A stretch of 56,976 bases of DNA from UBA1546 sp049302185 (GCA_049302185.1 JBAQLV010000002.1:1-56976), one strand, 5' to 3'; positions 41,153 through 50,014 are shown, counted from the stretch's first letter. Translations and numbers: made by a program. Notes: generated by a model from the sequence alone, not told the origin.

Positions 41153-42501
41153 TACGCTGCTTTGGGCAGTTCCTTAAAAACCTTCCATGTTTTAAGAAGG
41201 TCTATTGCCCTCTGGAGTTGAATATCGTCTTTTTCGCTGACCTCTATGGGCGCTGTCTCCTCGGGTGTCTTTTGCTTTTCCTCAAGCTGGTCGTTTTTGA
41301 GATGCCTTTCAAGGTCCTTCTCTCTTACCACTGTATGTTCTTTTGCCCCATTTTTCTGTTCCAACTTCACAATAATATCAGGCGTAATTCCTGTTGATTG
41401 GATAGATATGCCTTTCGGCGTATAGTAGCGTGCTGTTGTAAGTCTTAATCCTGAGCCGTCGCTCAGCGGAACAACGCTCTGGACAGAGCCTTTTCCAAAA
41501 GTCTGCACCCCGAGTATAACAGCCCTGTTCCAGTCTTTAAGCGCTCCTGCAACAATCTCTGAGGCGCTTGCGCTCCCCTGATTTACAAGGACAATCATCG
41601 GTATAGAGCTGAACATCTTTGCCTTCTTTGCTTCTCGTAGAGTCGAGTCTCCGACCTGCTCAGAAACCTTGCTGTCTTCTGTCCGATACTCTCCTTTTTC
41701 ACCGCTCCTGCCCTTTATGGATACAACAACCTTGCCTGCCGGCAGAAACTGGCTTGAAACATCAACAGCGCTGTTTAAAAGTCCGCCCGGATTGTTTCTG
41801 AGGTCAAGGATAAGTGAAGTTATATTCTGCTTCTCCAGTTTAGAAAGGGCGGCTTCAAGGTCATCCGCAGTGCGTTCCTGAAACTGGCTTAACTTCACAT
41901 AGCCGATATTATTTTCTATGACCTTGGATTTCACGCTTTTCACTTTTATTACATCCCTCACAATCGTGAAGTCTTTTGTATCTTTCCAGCCCTCACGCAT
42001 AATCGTAATTGATACGGATGTGCCTTTTAGCCCTCTCATCTTGCTGACAGCGTCCTGCAGCCCCATATCTCTTGTTGACTCTCCGTTAATCTTTATTATT
42101 TTATCTCCCGACTTAATCCCTGCATTATACGCCGGTGTATCTTCAATAGGAGCTATTACGGTCAGAACCTCATCCTTCAGTCCTATCTGTATCCCGATTC
42201 CGCCGAACTCGCCTTTTGTGTCAAGCTGCATATCCTTATATGCCTCCGGCGGCATATAAGCTGAGTGCGGGTCAAGCGAATTAAGCATTCCTTTTATCGC
42301 GCCATAGATTAAATCTTTTGTTTTTACCTCTTCCACATAATTCTTCTTAACAATAGAAAGCACCTCTGTGAATACCTTAAGATACTCATAGCTTTCGCCC
42401 TCGGCGCGCATGCTCCCGATTGACAGCCTGCCTATGAAGACACCGCCCAGGGCAATTGCCAAAATAATCACCCAAGTTAAAATAAGTCTTTTGTTTTTCA
42501 T
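41152..42501 (-). CDS. ctpA: Carboxyl-terminal processing protease (S41, PDZ)
   Basis: A protein of about 449 residues from the ATG at 42501 (MKNKRLILTWVIILAIAL), preceded closely by AAGGAGAT; other in-frame starts at 42519 and 42540 are possible. One signal-anchor helix, an N-terminal helical region, a PDZ domain (GIGIQIGLKDEVLTVIAP) and the S41 protease domain follow. The catalytic serine is in NQGSASASEIVAGALKDW and the lysine in VQTFGKGSVQ. Ctp proteases cleave periplasmic proteins, often murein hydrolases, and the envC-ftsX-ftsE cluster directly upstream fits that role. Confidence 0.92.
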   Translation of the reverse strand: MKNKRLILTWVIILAIALGGVFIGRLSIGSMRAEGESYEYLKVFTEVLSIVKKNYVEEVKTKDLIYGAIKGMLNSLDPHSAYMPPEAYKDMQLDTKGEFGGIGIQIGLKDEVLTVIAPIEDTPAYNAGIKSGDKIIKINGESTRDMGLQDAVSKMRGLKGTSVSITIMREGWKDTKDFTIVRDVIKVKSVKSKVIENNIGYVKLSQFQERTADDLEAALSKLEKQNITSLILDLRNNPGGLLNSAVDVSSQFLPAGKVVVSIKGRSGEKGEYRTEDSKVSEQVGDSTLREAKKAKMFSSIPMIVLVNQGSASASEIVAGALKDWNRAVILGVQTFGKGSVQSVVPLSDGSGLRLTTARYYTPKGISIQSTGITPDIIVKLEQKNGAKEHTVVREKDLERHLKNDQLEEKQKTPEETAPIEVSEKDDIQLQRAIDLLKTWKVFKELPKAA

Positions 42502-42544
42502 TATCTCCTTAACCCCCATTTCCTCCCTTACAGGCGTCAAAAAA

Positions 42545-43729
42545 TTATCTCTTCTTTAACCACTGCATAGGGTCAAGCGGTTTCCCCTTATATCTTACCT
42601 CAAAATACAGGCCCGGCGCATTCAGGGTTCCTGATTCCCCGACCTTGCCTATGGCCTGCTGTCCTTTTATTATATCTCCAACCTTATAAAAAATCTCGGC
42701 TAAATTTGCATATAGGGTATGATAGCCTTCCCCATGACTTATTATAACAAGCTGGCCGTAACCTTTGAACCAATCGGCAAATACGACCTTGCCGCCATGC
42801 ACTACCTTTGCTGAGGTATTGTCATCTGCTTTGATATGTATGCCATTTCTGAATACCGGCGTGTTGAACTGAGGGTCTTTCTGCGCCCCGTACGGGATTA
42901 CAACCTTCCCGTTGACAGGCCAGTCCAGCTTCCCCTTCAGATTGTGAAAGCCCTTTGCGGCATATGCCTCAGCTTCCTCAGAACGCCTTATTATCTCCAT
43001 AAGCCTGTTGGAAGCCTCTTTTAATTCCTTCAGCATTTTTTCGTAAGAAGATTTTTCCTTTCTTACAGAGGACAGAAGCATTTCTTTGCCTTTTTTCTTT
43101 TCTGCGATTGCCTTCTCATTTGCCTGTATCTTTTCCTCGCTCTTTTTCAGTTCGGCATGCAGCGTCTTTAAACGGCGTTCCTGCTCTGCAAGATTTTTTA
43201 TAGTCTCTTTATAGCTGTCAAGCATCTTATGGTCGTACCCTGCCAGTTCCTTTATATACCTCCACCTTCTCATCAGCTGAGCTATGTCCTCCGAAGTTGA
43301 AAGCAAAATCACAACATCGCCTGAATACCCATGCTTCTGCATAACGCGAAGTTTCCTCTTAAGCCACTCTGCCTGCCTTTCGAGTTTTGCTCTGTTTACC
43401 GATATGTCTGCCTCAACCTTGCGTATCTCATTTTCCGTAACCTTCCGCTTTCCAATGTATTTTCTTAACTCCGCCTGAGTCTGGCTGAGGTCCTTATTAG
43501 TCCTGTCAAGTTCTTCAATGACCGAATGTTCCACCTTCTTCGTTTTCTCAAGTTTTTTCTTATGGGTATCTATTTCTTTTTGAAGTTTTTTATATTCTTC
43601 CTTCGGATCTTTTGCAGCAGAAGCGATATCAGTAAATAGAAAAATTGATGCAAGATACAAGATGCAGGATGCAAGATAGAGAGCTTGTCTTTTTCGTGTA
43701 TCATGTATCGTGTATCGTGTATCGTGCAT
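42545..43729 (-). CDS. envC: EnvC-like murein hydrolase activator (degenerate LytM domain)
   Basis: A 394-residue periplasmic protein: signal region, a long coiled coil (about residues 42-255, rich in KKLEKTKK-type heptads) and a C-terminal M23/LytM domain. The metal ligands of active M23 peptidases are partly lost: GIHIKADDN has the first His, but the last motif reads YHTLYANL instead of YHTLYAHL. It probably activates an amidase rather than cutting murein, as EnvC does with FtsEX. The signal core YLASCILYLASIF is encoded by a GATACAAGATGC word repeat (43647-43732). The start codon lies 5 bases after the ftsX stop. Confidence 0.88.
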   Translation of the reverse strand: MHDTRYTIHDTRKRQALYLASCILYLASIFLFTDIASAAKDPKEEYKKLQKEIDTHKKKLEKTKKVEHSVIEELDRTNKDLSQTQAELRKYIGKRKVTENEIRKVEADISVNRAKLERQAEWLKRKLRVMQKHGYSGDVVILLSTSEDIAQLMRRWRYIKELAGYDHKMLDSYKETIKNLAEQERRLKTLHAELKKSEEKIQANEKAIAEKKKGKEMLLSSVRKEKSSYEKMLKELKEASNRLMEIIRRSEEAEAYAAKGFHNLKGKLDWPVNGKVVIPYGAQKDPQFNTPVFRNGIHIKADDNTSAKVVHGGKVVFADWFKGYGQLVIISHGEGYHTLYANLAEIFYKVGDIIKGQQAIGKVGESGTLNAPGLYFEVRYKGKPLDPMQWLKKR

Positions 43730-43732
43730 CTT
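43647..43732. repeat. GATGCAAGATACAAGATGC word repeat at the envC 5' end
   Basis: GATGCAAGATACAAGATGCA and GGATGCAAGAT (43648-43678), then TGTATCATGTATCGTGTATC and GTGCATCTTG (43697-43733) as the inverted half. On the reverse strand it forms the first 30 codons of envC. Confidence 0.85.
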
Positions 43733-43733
43733 G

Positions 43734-44612
43734 TCAGGAGAATCTTATTCTTCCCAGTGCAATTACAGCGCCTCCTATGCCTAACAGCAATCCGACAATA
43801 GGAAGGGCAGGGAAAGTTTCAAGGGGGAATACAAGGATTTTCAGTATTGGGATGGTAGCGGTAACCTTATAAAACAGCACATAGTAAAATGCGAACGCGG
43901 CTGCCATGCTTGCAATCCCGCCGAACATCCCGAGCGCGCTCCCCTCTATAACAAAAGGCGCGCGTATGAATCCCCTTGTTGCGCCAAGAAGTTTAAATGT
44001 TTCTATCTCTTCTTTTCTCCTATAAAACGCAATCTTTATGGTGCTGTAACATACAAAAATCACTCCTGCCGACATTATGATAATAAGAGATAAGCTGCCT
44101 GCCTTTGCCATTCCTTTGATAGAGTGGATGGAATTAAGGAACTGTTCGCCGTACTCCACCTCTGCAATGCCTTTTATTTTTTTAATCTCTGCGGCAAACT
44201 TCTTAACGCTTGCGATATTGACAGATTCTTTCTTAAGCTTAATCTCAATTGATGCGGGGAGAGGGTTTTCGTCAATGCCCTCAAGAATATAATCTGCATT
44301 CTTTAAAACGCCCTTTAATTCCTCCAGAGCCTTAGCCTTTGCTATATATCTTGCCTGTTCAACGGCATTATTCTTTTTCAGTTGTGCAATTATGCTTCCT
44401 GTTTCCTGCTCTGACAGCCCGTCATCCAGGTAAAGCATTACTGAGAACCTTGCAGGAAGTCTTTTTGTTGCAAGGTCTATGTTATAAACAACAAAAAATG
44501 TGAGTGTGATCATAAACAGCCCTGCCGCTATTGTCAGTACTGAGAGGAGATTTATCCACTTTTCACGCCATAAGCTCTGGAGGGCAAGTCTGAACGAATA
44601 TAAAAGATACAT
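43734..44612 (-). CDS. ftsX: Cell-division protein FtsX
   Basis: A 292-residue four-helix membrane protein: helix 1 at about residues 21-42 (INLLSVLTIAAGLFMITLTF), a periplasmic domain to about 165 with the FtsX FSVMLYLDDGLSEQETGSI pattern, then three helices. It transmits ATP hydrolysis by FtsE to the EnvC-type activator encoded next. Its start coincides with the end of ftsE (they share base 44612). Confidence 0.92.
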   Translation of the reverse strand: MYLLYSFRLALQSLWREKWINLLSVLTIAAGLFMITLTFFVVYNIDLATKRLPARFSVMLYLDDGLSEQETGSIIAQLKKNNAVEQARYIAKAKALEELKGVLKNADYILEGIDENPLPASIEIKLKKESVNIASVKKFAAEIKKIKGIAEVEYGEQFLNSIHSIKGMAKAGSLSLIIIMSAGVIFVCYSTIKIAFYRRKEEIETFKLLGATRGFIRAPFVIEGSALGMFGGIASMAAAFAFYYVLFYKVTATIPILKILVFPLETFPALPIVGLLLGIGGAVIALGRIRFS

Positions 44613-45274
44613 TATCCTATCTCCTCTCCTACCATATTGCCGCCGTCAATCCTGAACACTCTCCGCCCTGTATTCCTGTAAAGTTCCCTGTTATGTGTAG
44701 CGATAACAACTGTAGTTCCCCTTGCGTTAATATCTTTAAACAAGCGCGTAATTCCTGCCGCAGTGTCAGGGTCAACGTTGCCTGTCGGCTCATCGGCAAG
44801 AAAGATTGTCGGCTCTCCGACTATTGCACGCGCAATAACTACTCTCTGCTGTTCTCCGCCTGAAAGCGCCCGCGGAAAACTGTCCGCCTTGTGCCTTAAA
44901 TTCACCATCTTCAGTATTTCCATCACCCAATCCTGTATCTCGCTGTCCAGCATGCCTCGTATGCGCAAGGCTATGGCAACATTGTCAAAGACATCCCTGT
45001 TGTCAAGAAGCCGGAAGTCCTGAAAGACCACTCCTATGTTTCTCCTTAAAAACGGAATGTTTGATTCCTTAAGCTTGCTCAAATCCCATTCTGCTATGGT
45101 TACGCTGCCCTCATCAGGTTTTTCCGAAAGATAGATAATCTTAAGGAGCGTGGATTTCCCAGCGCCGCTCGGCCCTGTCATAAAAACCATTTCGCCTTTT
45201 TCTATGGAAAAGGTTATGTTCTTAAGAGCTGCCTGCTTCTCATAAAACTTAGTGACATTGGAAAAATGTATCAT
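44612..45274 (-). CDS. ftsE: Cell-division ATP-binding protein FtsE
   Basis: A 220-residue ABC ATPase with Walker A GPSGAGKSTLLK (about residue 35), Q-loop VFQDFRLLDNRDVFDN, signature LSGGEQQRVVIARA and Walker B IFLADEPTGNVDPDTA. With FtsX it recruits and activates septal murein hydrolases. First gene of the ftsE-ftsX-envC-ctpA cluster. Confidence 0.94.
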   Translation of the reverse strand: MIHFSNVTKFYEKQAALKNITFSIEKGEMVFMTGPSGAGKSTLLKIIYLSEKPDEGSVTIAEWDLSKLKESNIPFLRRNIGVVFQDFRLLDNRDVFDNVAIALRIRGMLDSEIQDWVMEILKMVNLRHKADSFPRALSGGEQQRVVIARAIVGEPTIFLADEPTGNVDPDTAAGITRLFKDINARGTTVVIATHNRELYRNTGRRVFRIDGGNMVGEEIG

Positions 45275-45280
45275 AAAACC

Positions 45281-45370
45281 TCATGCTGCATGATACATGA
45301 TTCATGATGCAGGATATTCTCTATTCTCCAGCCTGAATCTTTTATCGTGCATCTTGTATCGTGCATCTTA
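45281..45370. repeat. CATGCTGCATGATACATGAT word repeat between tkt and ftsE
   Basis: CATGCTGCATGATACATGAT and TCATGATGCAGGAT (45283-45315), then TCGTGCATCTTGTATCGTGC (45346-45366). Same family as 28497, 32836 and 43647. Here intergenic. Confidence 0.85.
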
Positions 45371-45378
45371 TTTTGCAT

Positions 45379-46317
45379 TTAACTTTTCTTTAATGCCTCT
45401 TTTATGGTTTTTACTATATCTTCTGCGGTCAACCCGTATAATTTCATCAGTTCATCAGAAGGCCCGGAGCAGCCGAAGGTGTCCTTAATCCCGATTCTTT
45501 TTACAGTCACCGGATAATTCTCAGCGAGGAATTCACACACTGCTCCACCGAGCCCGCCTATAACAGAATGCTCCTCTGCCGTTACAATTAATCCTGACGC
45601 CTTTGCAGCCTCAATAACTGCATCATTGTCCAACGGCTTGACAGTGGGCATATTTATTACACCGGCATCAATCCCCTCTTTTTTCAGCATCTCCATTGCA
45701 TCAAGCGAAACAGAAACCATTATGCCTGCTGCGATTATATTTGCATCTTTTCCTATATGGAATTTATACGCCTTGCCTATTGTGAATTTATAGTCATCAG
45801 GCATAACCACAGGTACCTTTGACCTTCCAAGCCTGACATAAACAGGCCCGTAAAAATCAGCTATTGCCTCAATGACCTGTTTTGTCTCTATCCCGTCTGC
45901 AGGTACAATCACGGTCATGTTGGGAAGGACTCTCATAAGGGCAACGTCTTCTATTGCCTGATGCGATGCGCCATCCTCGGCAACGGTAATCCCGCTGTGA
46001 GTTGCAACGAGTTTAACATTCAGGCCTGAATAAGAGATTGTCTGTCTTATCTGCTCCCACGCCCTCCCTGTCTCAAAAACAGCGAATGTAGAAGCAAAAG
46101 GCAGCTTGCCTGTAAGAGAAAGTCCGCTCGCTGTGCCGATTAAATCCTGCTCTGAAATTCCGATATTAAAAAATCTCTCAGGAAAAACCTTTGCAAATTT
46201 TGCTGTCTTTGTAGAGCCTGAGAGGTCTGCGTCAAGCACGACAACCTCTTTCCTTTTTTTGCCAAGTTGAAGAAGCGCATCTCCGTATGCATCCCTTGTA
46301 GCTATTCTTTCACCCAT
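45379..46317 (-). CDS. Transketolase, C-terminal subunit
   Basis: A 312-residue protein with the pyrimidine-binding part (LDADLSGSTKTAKFAK, GISEQDLIGTASGLSLTGK, FAVFETGRAWEQIRQ) and the C-terminal transketolase domain. With the N-terminal subunit it makes a two-chain thiamine-diphosphate enzyme interconverting pentose and hexose phosphates. Starts on the last base of the N-terminal subunit gene, so the two are co-translated in near 1:1 ratio. Confidence 0.92.
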   Translation of the reverse strand: MGERIATRDAYGDALLQLGKKRKEVVVLDADLSGSTKTAKFAKVFPERFFNIGISEQDLIGTASGLSLTGKLPFASTFAVFETGRAWEQIRQTISYSGLNVKLVATHSGITVAEDGASHQAIEDVALMRVLPNMTVIVPADGIETKQVIEAIADFYGPVYVRLGRSKVPVVMPDDYKFTIGKAYKFHIGKDANIIAAGIMVSVSLDAMEMLKKEGIDAGVINMPTVKPLDNDAVIEAAKASGLIVTAEEHSVIGGLGGAVCEFLAENYPVTVKRIGIKDTFGCSGPSDELMKLYGLTAEDIVKTIKEALKKS

Positions 46318-47147
46318 TATTCTAACTCCTTTAACGCCCTTCCCAATTCCTCTGAAGTGGGAGCCATGCCATGATACTGCACCTTTCCTTCAAAAAAGGA
46401 GACTCCTTTTCCCTTTACCGTCCTTGCAACTATCATTGCAGGTTTCCCTTTTATTCCCTCAGCCTCATCGAGGGCGCCAAGAATAGCCTTCATGTCATGC
46501 CCGTCAATGTCAATTACATGCCACCCGAATGCATCCCATTTCTCTGTAATGGGTTCAAGCGCCATTACATCGCAGCAATGCCCGTCTATCTGAAGACCGT
46601 TGTTATCTATGATTGCGCACACGTTATCAAGCCGGTAATGGGCTGCTGTCATCGCTGCCTCCCACACCTGTCCTTCTTGAGTTTCTCCGTCTCCTAAAAT
46701 ACAGTAAACGCGTGAATTTATGTCGTCCATTTTCAGCCCCATTGCCATTCCGTTTGCAATGGACAGCCCCTGTCCTAATGAACCCGTTGATATTTCTACG
46801 CCTGGAAGCAGTTTTGAGCATGGATGCCCCTGAAGCGGGCTTCCGATCTTGCGCAATGTCTTAAGCAATGACTTATCAAAATACCCTGAAAGAGCAAGAA
46901 CCGCATATAACAGAGGCGCCGCATGCCCTTTTGAGAGAATAAATCTGTCCCTTTCTTTCCACGCAGGGTCTTTGGGATTATGTCTCATCTTGGAAAAATA
47001 CAGCGCCGTTGCTATATCGGCTGCTGACAGAGAGCCGCCTGTATGACCTGAGCCTGCCTCTGCAAGCATTTTCAGGATTTCAATCCTTACTGCCTTAGCC
47101 TGCTCTTTCAGAAATGCAATATCATTTGAGGTAGAAACCTGACTCAT
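46317..47147 (-). CDS. Transketolase, N-terminal subunit
   Basis: A 276-residue thiamine-diphosphate-binding protein. Motifs are AGSGHTGGSLSAADIATALY, LSKGHAAPLLYAVLA, STGSLGQGLSIANGMAMG and the ThDP motif GDGETQEGQVWEAAMTAAHY ... NNGLQIDG. Split transketolases are common in thermophilic and anaerobic lineages. The start overlaps the stop of the upstream frameshifted gene by four bases. Confidence 0.94.
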   Translation of the reverse strand: MSQVSTSNDIAFLKEQAKAVRIEILKMLAEAGSGHTGGSLSAADIATALYFSKMRHNPKDPAWKERDRFILSKGHAAPLLYAVLALSGYFDKSLLKTLRKIGSPLQGHPCSKLLPGVEISTGSLGQGLSIANGMAMGLKMDDINSRVYCILGDGETQEGQVWEAAMTAAHYRLDNVCAIIDNNGLQIDGHCCDVMALEPITEKWDAFGWHVIDIDGHDMKAILGALDEAEGIKGKPAMIVARTVKGKGVSFFEGKVQYHGMAPTSEELGRALKELE

Positions 47148-47529
47148 CTCTTTTTCTCCCTTTGCATGATGTAATCCAGAAGAATATCATCCAGCGTCTT
47201 GTCCTTGATTTTTTTCATTTCAGGTTCAGCCATGCTTGCAACGCTTACCGGTTCTTCTTTTTTCTCCTCTTCTGCTCCATCAACTGGATACTTCCCTGCA
47301 ATCAATTCTTTGAGTATTGCCTTGTGCTGTTCCTTCATCATCTCTCTGACGCTTTTTTTGATGTCTTTGATTCCGATGAGGTGAGAATAGCTTGTTTTTT
47401 TGAAGCAAGGATTGTGCCTTTAAAATACAGAAGCGTAACTATAACAGGGTTGTTCAATCCGCTGTCCTCTGTCTGGACATGATAAACCTTTCCCTTGTAG
47501 GTTACGTTATTGTTATAACCGACAAGCAT
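47144..47529 (-). pseudogene. Conserved small protein split by a -1 frameshift at an A7 run
   Basis: Two abutting frames together give one coherent protein. Frame 1 (from 47529): VGYNNNVTYKGKVYHVQTED ... YFKGTILASKK. At a run of seven A (T at 47395-47401 on the forward strand) a -1 slip continues as TSYSHLIGIKDIKKSVREMM, then KEQHKAILKELIAGKYP to 47144. Without the slip, frame 1 ends after 63 residues at 47338. The joined form resembles a family of about 130-140 residues (VGFNTN..YKG..FHVQTEDSG). Either a true programmed shift (A AAA AAA), a real frameshift mutation or a homopolymer error. Confidence 0.65.
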
Positions 47530-47786
47530 CTCTATGAATTTTCTCTCTAAGAGTTATACTAAGCAACTTTTAGTTATTATATTACAGTAGAGACGGAAAA
47601 TGGAAGAGTACAGCATAATTCTGGCTGGTTGATTTTCACTATATTCCTTTGCTTCAGACAAATGGTTACGACTATTGTATATTCTGCGGCATTAGGAGAT
47701 CTTTTATTGATTGGATGTTGACATCCAATCCAAGTCATTATTGCTTATGGTTACTATGCACAGAACACTATTTTTAGTGTTGGTAT
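47530..47786. other. 257-base gap with two hairpins
   Basis: No gene. GATTGGATG (47709-47717) and CATCCAATC (47722-47730) form a perfect 9-pair hairpin; AACACTA (47764-47770) and TAGTGTT (47775-47781) form a second, 6 bases beyond the stop of the TauE-like gene, where it may be a weak terminator. Confidence 0.5.
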
Positions 47787-48560
47787 TTAAAAAATGTCCG
47801 CCCATACCTTTATAGCTGTAACAGAGATAATCAGCGCAAGAATCCATCTTAAAATCTCTGTTTTGGTCTTTTTGCCTACAACACCGCCTAACTTTGCTGA
47901 GAAAAACGCTCCTATTATAAGCGGCCATACCATAGGAAATGGCACCTGCCCTGTTGCGACCTTTCCTATTAAACCTGCAGTTGCCGAGAAAAGCCCTATT
48001 GCAAGAGTGCTCCCAAGCGCTACTCTAAGAGGTATTTTCAGGATATAAAGAAGTGTCGGGATAATAATGAAGGCTCCGCCCTGACCGACAAGGCCTATGA
48101 GAAAACCGAGCATGCTTCCTATTATTATTGCGGTTGTTTTATTGAATATGACTTTATCCTCTGTGAGGTGGTCATCAGAATAACTCCTCGGGATGAACAT
48201 CATTGCAGCTGCAACCATAGCCAGCGCTCCGAATATGAATAGGAGTGCCCTGTCAGGTACAAACTTTGAGGCCAGAGCGCCTGTCAGAGAGGAGATGATG
48301 AGGGCGGGTCCAAGCGACAGAACAAGCGATTTGTTTACAAGCCCGTGCTTTTTATAAAAGAACATTGCTGAAAGCGATGCAAAAAAACCCTGCATCATCG
48401 TAAGGCCTGTAATGCTTTTTACGTCAATACTCTCAAAACCCAAAAGAGGCGGCACATAGAGAAGGAGAGGAAACATAATAATGCCTCCGCCGATTCCTAA
48501 TAATCCTGAAAGGAAACCAACGAATGAACCGACAGAGAACAGGAACAGGTAGAACAACAT
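47787..48560 (-). CDS. TauE/SafE family transporter
   Basis: A 257-residue inner-membrane protein with about eight hydrophobic helices and the duplicated TauE motif, LSGLLGIGGGIIMFPLLLY near residue 18 and LIGLVGQGGAFIIIPTLLY near residue 152. The family moves sulfite, sulfonates, sulfur or related anions. Here the ATG follows the selD stop directly, so it belongs to an arsR-selD-tauE operon; transport of a selenium or sulfur oxyanion is a reasonable inference. Confidence 0.88.
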   Translation of the reverse strand: MLFYLFLFSVGSFVGFLSGLLGIGGGIIMFPLLLYVPPLLGFESIDVKSITGLTMMQGFFASLSAMFFYKKHGLVNKSLVLSLGPALIISSLTGALASKFVPDRALLFIFGALAMVAAAMMFIPRSYSDDHLTEDKVIFNKTTAIIIGSMLGFLIGLVGQGGAFIIIPTLLYILKIPLRVALGSTLAIGLFSATAGLIGKVATGQVPFPMVWPLIIGAFFSAKLGGVVGKKTKTEILRWILALIISVTAIKVWADIF

Positions 48561-49607
48561 CTATTTCTCTGCTAAAATCTGTCTGTTGTCATTTTCGCCT
48601 TTTCCGGCTACATCGCCGATATGGGCTGCTAATATGCCTTCTTTCTGCAAGGCTGTCACAAGTTTATCTTTTCTGTCCACAGGCACAAAGATAAGCAGCC
48701 CTCCTGATGTCTGTGCGTCATTCATTAAAACCTTTTCTACTTCCGGAACCCCTTTGCCCCACGTGACATATGATTCGTAATTTCTGACATTAGTCCTTGT
48801 CCCTTCCGGTACAATGCCGGCATCAGCAAGTTTTATCGCGTCCTCAAAATACGGCACACGGCCCGAATAAATCTGCGCCCTGCATTTGCTTGCAGTAAGC
48901 ACTTCATGGAGATGTCCTATAAGACCGAAGCCTGTTATGTCTGTTGCGGTGCTTACCCCGATTTCAAGCATGATCTCGCTTGCCCTCTTATTCAATGCCG
49001 CCATTGATATTGTGAACTCCTCAATAACAGAATCACTGCATTTGCCAGCCTTCACCCCTGTGGCAATAATCCCGGTGCCTATTTTTTTTGTCAGTATTAA
49101 TGCGTCTCCCACTTGGGCTTTTGAGTTGTCAAGAATCTTCGCAGGATGTATCACTCCCATAACAGCAAATCCATATTTGGGTTCCTTATCCCTAATGGTG
49201 TGGCCTCCTATAATGGATACTCCGGCTTCAGCCATCTTATCTACACCGCCCTGCATGATTTTCTTAAGGGAAGGGAAAAAATCAGGATTGTTAGGGAACA
49301 TTGCTATGTTCAATGACACTAAAGGCTTTCCGCCCATTGCATATACATCTGAGAGCGAATTCGCAGCAGCAATAGCGCCAAACCAGTATGGGTCATCAAC
49401 TATCGGCGTAAAGAAATCAGCTGTAAGAACAACTGCAATGTCATCTGTAATACGGTACACGCCTGCGTCATCCGCATTGGCATGACCAACCAGAACATTC
49501 GGGTCTGTTATGTCAGGCAGCTGCCCCAGCACGTGGGACAGGTCCGATGGACTGAACTTTGCCGCTCAACCTGCGCAGGTTGAAAGCTCTGTCAGCTTGA
49601 TATCCAT
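48561..49607 (-). CDS. selD: Selenide, water dikinase, a selenoprotein with UGA-encoded Sec
   Basis: The true start is ATG 49607, preceded by GGGAGG. The text is MDIKLTELSTCAG, then TGA at 49566-49568, then AAKFSPSDLSHVLGQLPD, running to 48561 (348 residues). TGA occupies the catalytic position normally Cys or Sec in CAG(C/U)AAK, so it is read as selenocysteine; a stop-aware caller begins only at 49532. An 11-nucleotide gap after the TGA leads to a hairpin (CAGTCC-ATC-GGACCTG, 49539-49554) that could be the SECIS. SelD makes selenophosphate from selenide and ATP, so it supplies its own Sec. Motifs DVYAMGGKPL and GHTIRDKEPKYG are present. Confidence 0.93.
49539..49554 (-). promoter_or_regulatory. 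Candidate SECIS hairpin in selD
   Basis: CAGTCC, ATC loop, GGACCTG in the mRNA, starting 11 nucleotides 3' of the UGA, within the usual distance for bacterial SECIS elements. One bulged base in the stem. Predicted by eye. Confidence 0.45.
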
Positions 49608-49625
49608 TTTAACCTCCCAATTAGA

Positions 49626-49967
49626 TTAACGCCTTCGTGCGCCGGGATATTTTCCTTTTTTAGTAACAGGACAACATGCAGGAGCAGGCAACTCCTTTAT
49701 GTAATCCTTTTTCAGAATCTTTATGATGTCAGGTATTATCGGATCCCTGAGGAAATAACATTTGAGTCTGCCGTCCATATAATAGTCAATCGCTCCGTAT
49801 CGCCTGAGGAGCGAAAGGTGCTGCGATACATTAGGCTGGCTTATGCCAAGGAACCCTTCAATATCACTGACACATTTTACGCCCTTCATCAGCTCTTCAA
49901 GTACTTTGATCCTTGCCGGATGACCTATTGCCCTGAGGAGTTCAACTCTTTTATCCAGTGAACGCAT
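49626..49967 (-). CDS. ArsR family transcriptional regulator
   Basis: A 113-residue winged-helix repressor-type protein: RVELLRAIGHPARIKVLEEL, CVSDIEGFLGISQPNVSQHL (recognition helix) and the wing RYGAIDYYMDGRLKCYF. A cysteine in GVKC near residue 31 and CC in the tail (APACCPVTKK) could sense a metal or metalloid, but the classical ELCVCDL site is altered to KCVSDI. First gene of the arsR-selD-tauE set; it probably controls it. Confidence 0.88.
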   Translation of the reverse strand: MRSLDKRVELLRAIGHPARIKVLEELMKGVKCVSDIEGFLGISQPNVSQHLSLLRRYGAIDYYMDGRLKCYFLRDPIIPDIIKILKKDYIKELPAPACCPVTKKGKYPGARRR

Positions 49968-50014
49968 ATTACCTCTCTTTTCTCTGATATATTAATCTAT
50001 ATATTAAAGTATTG

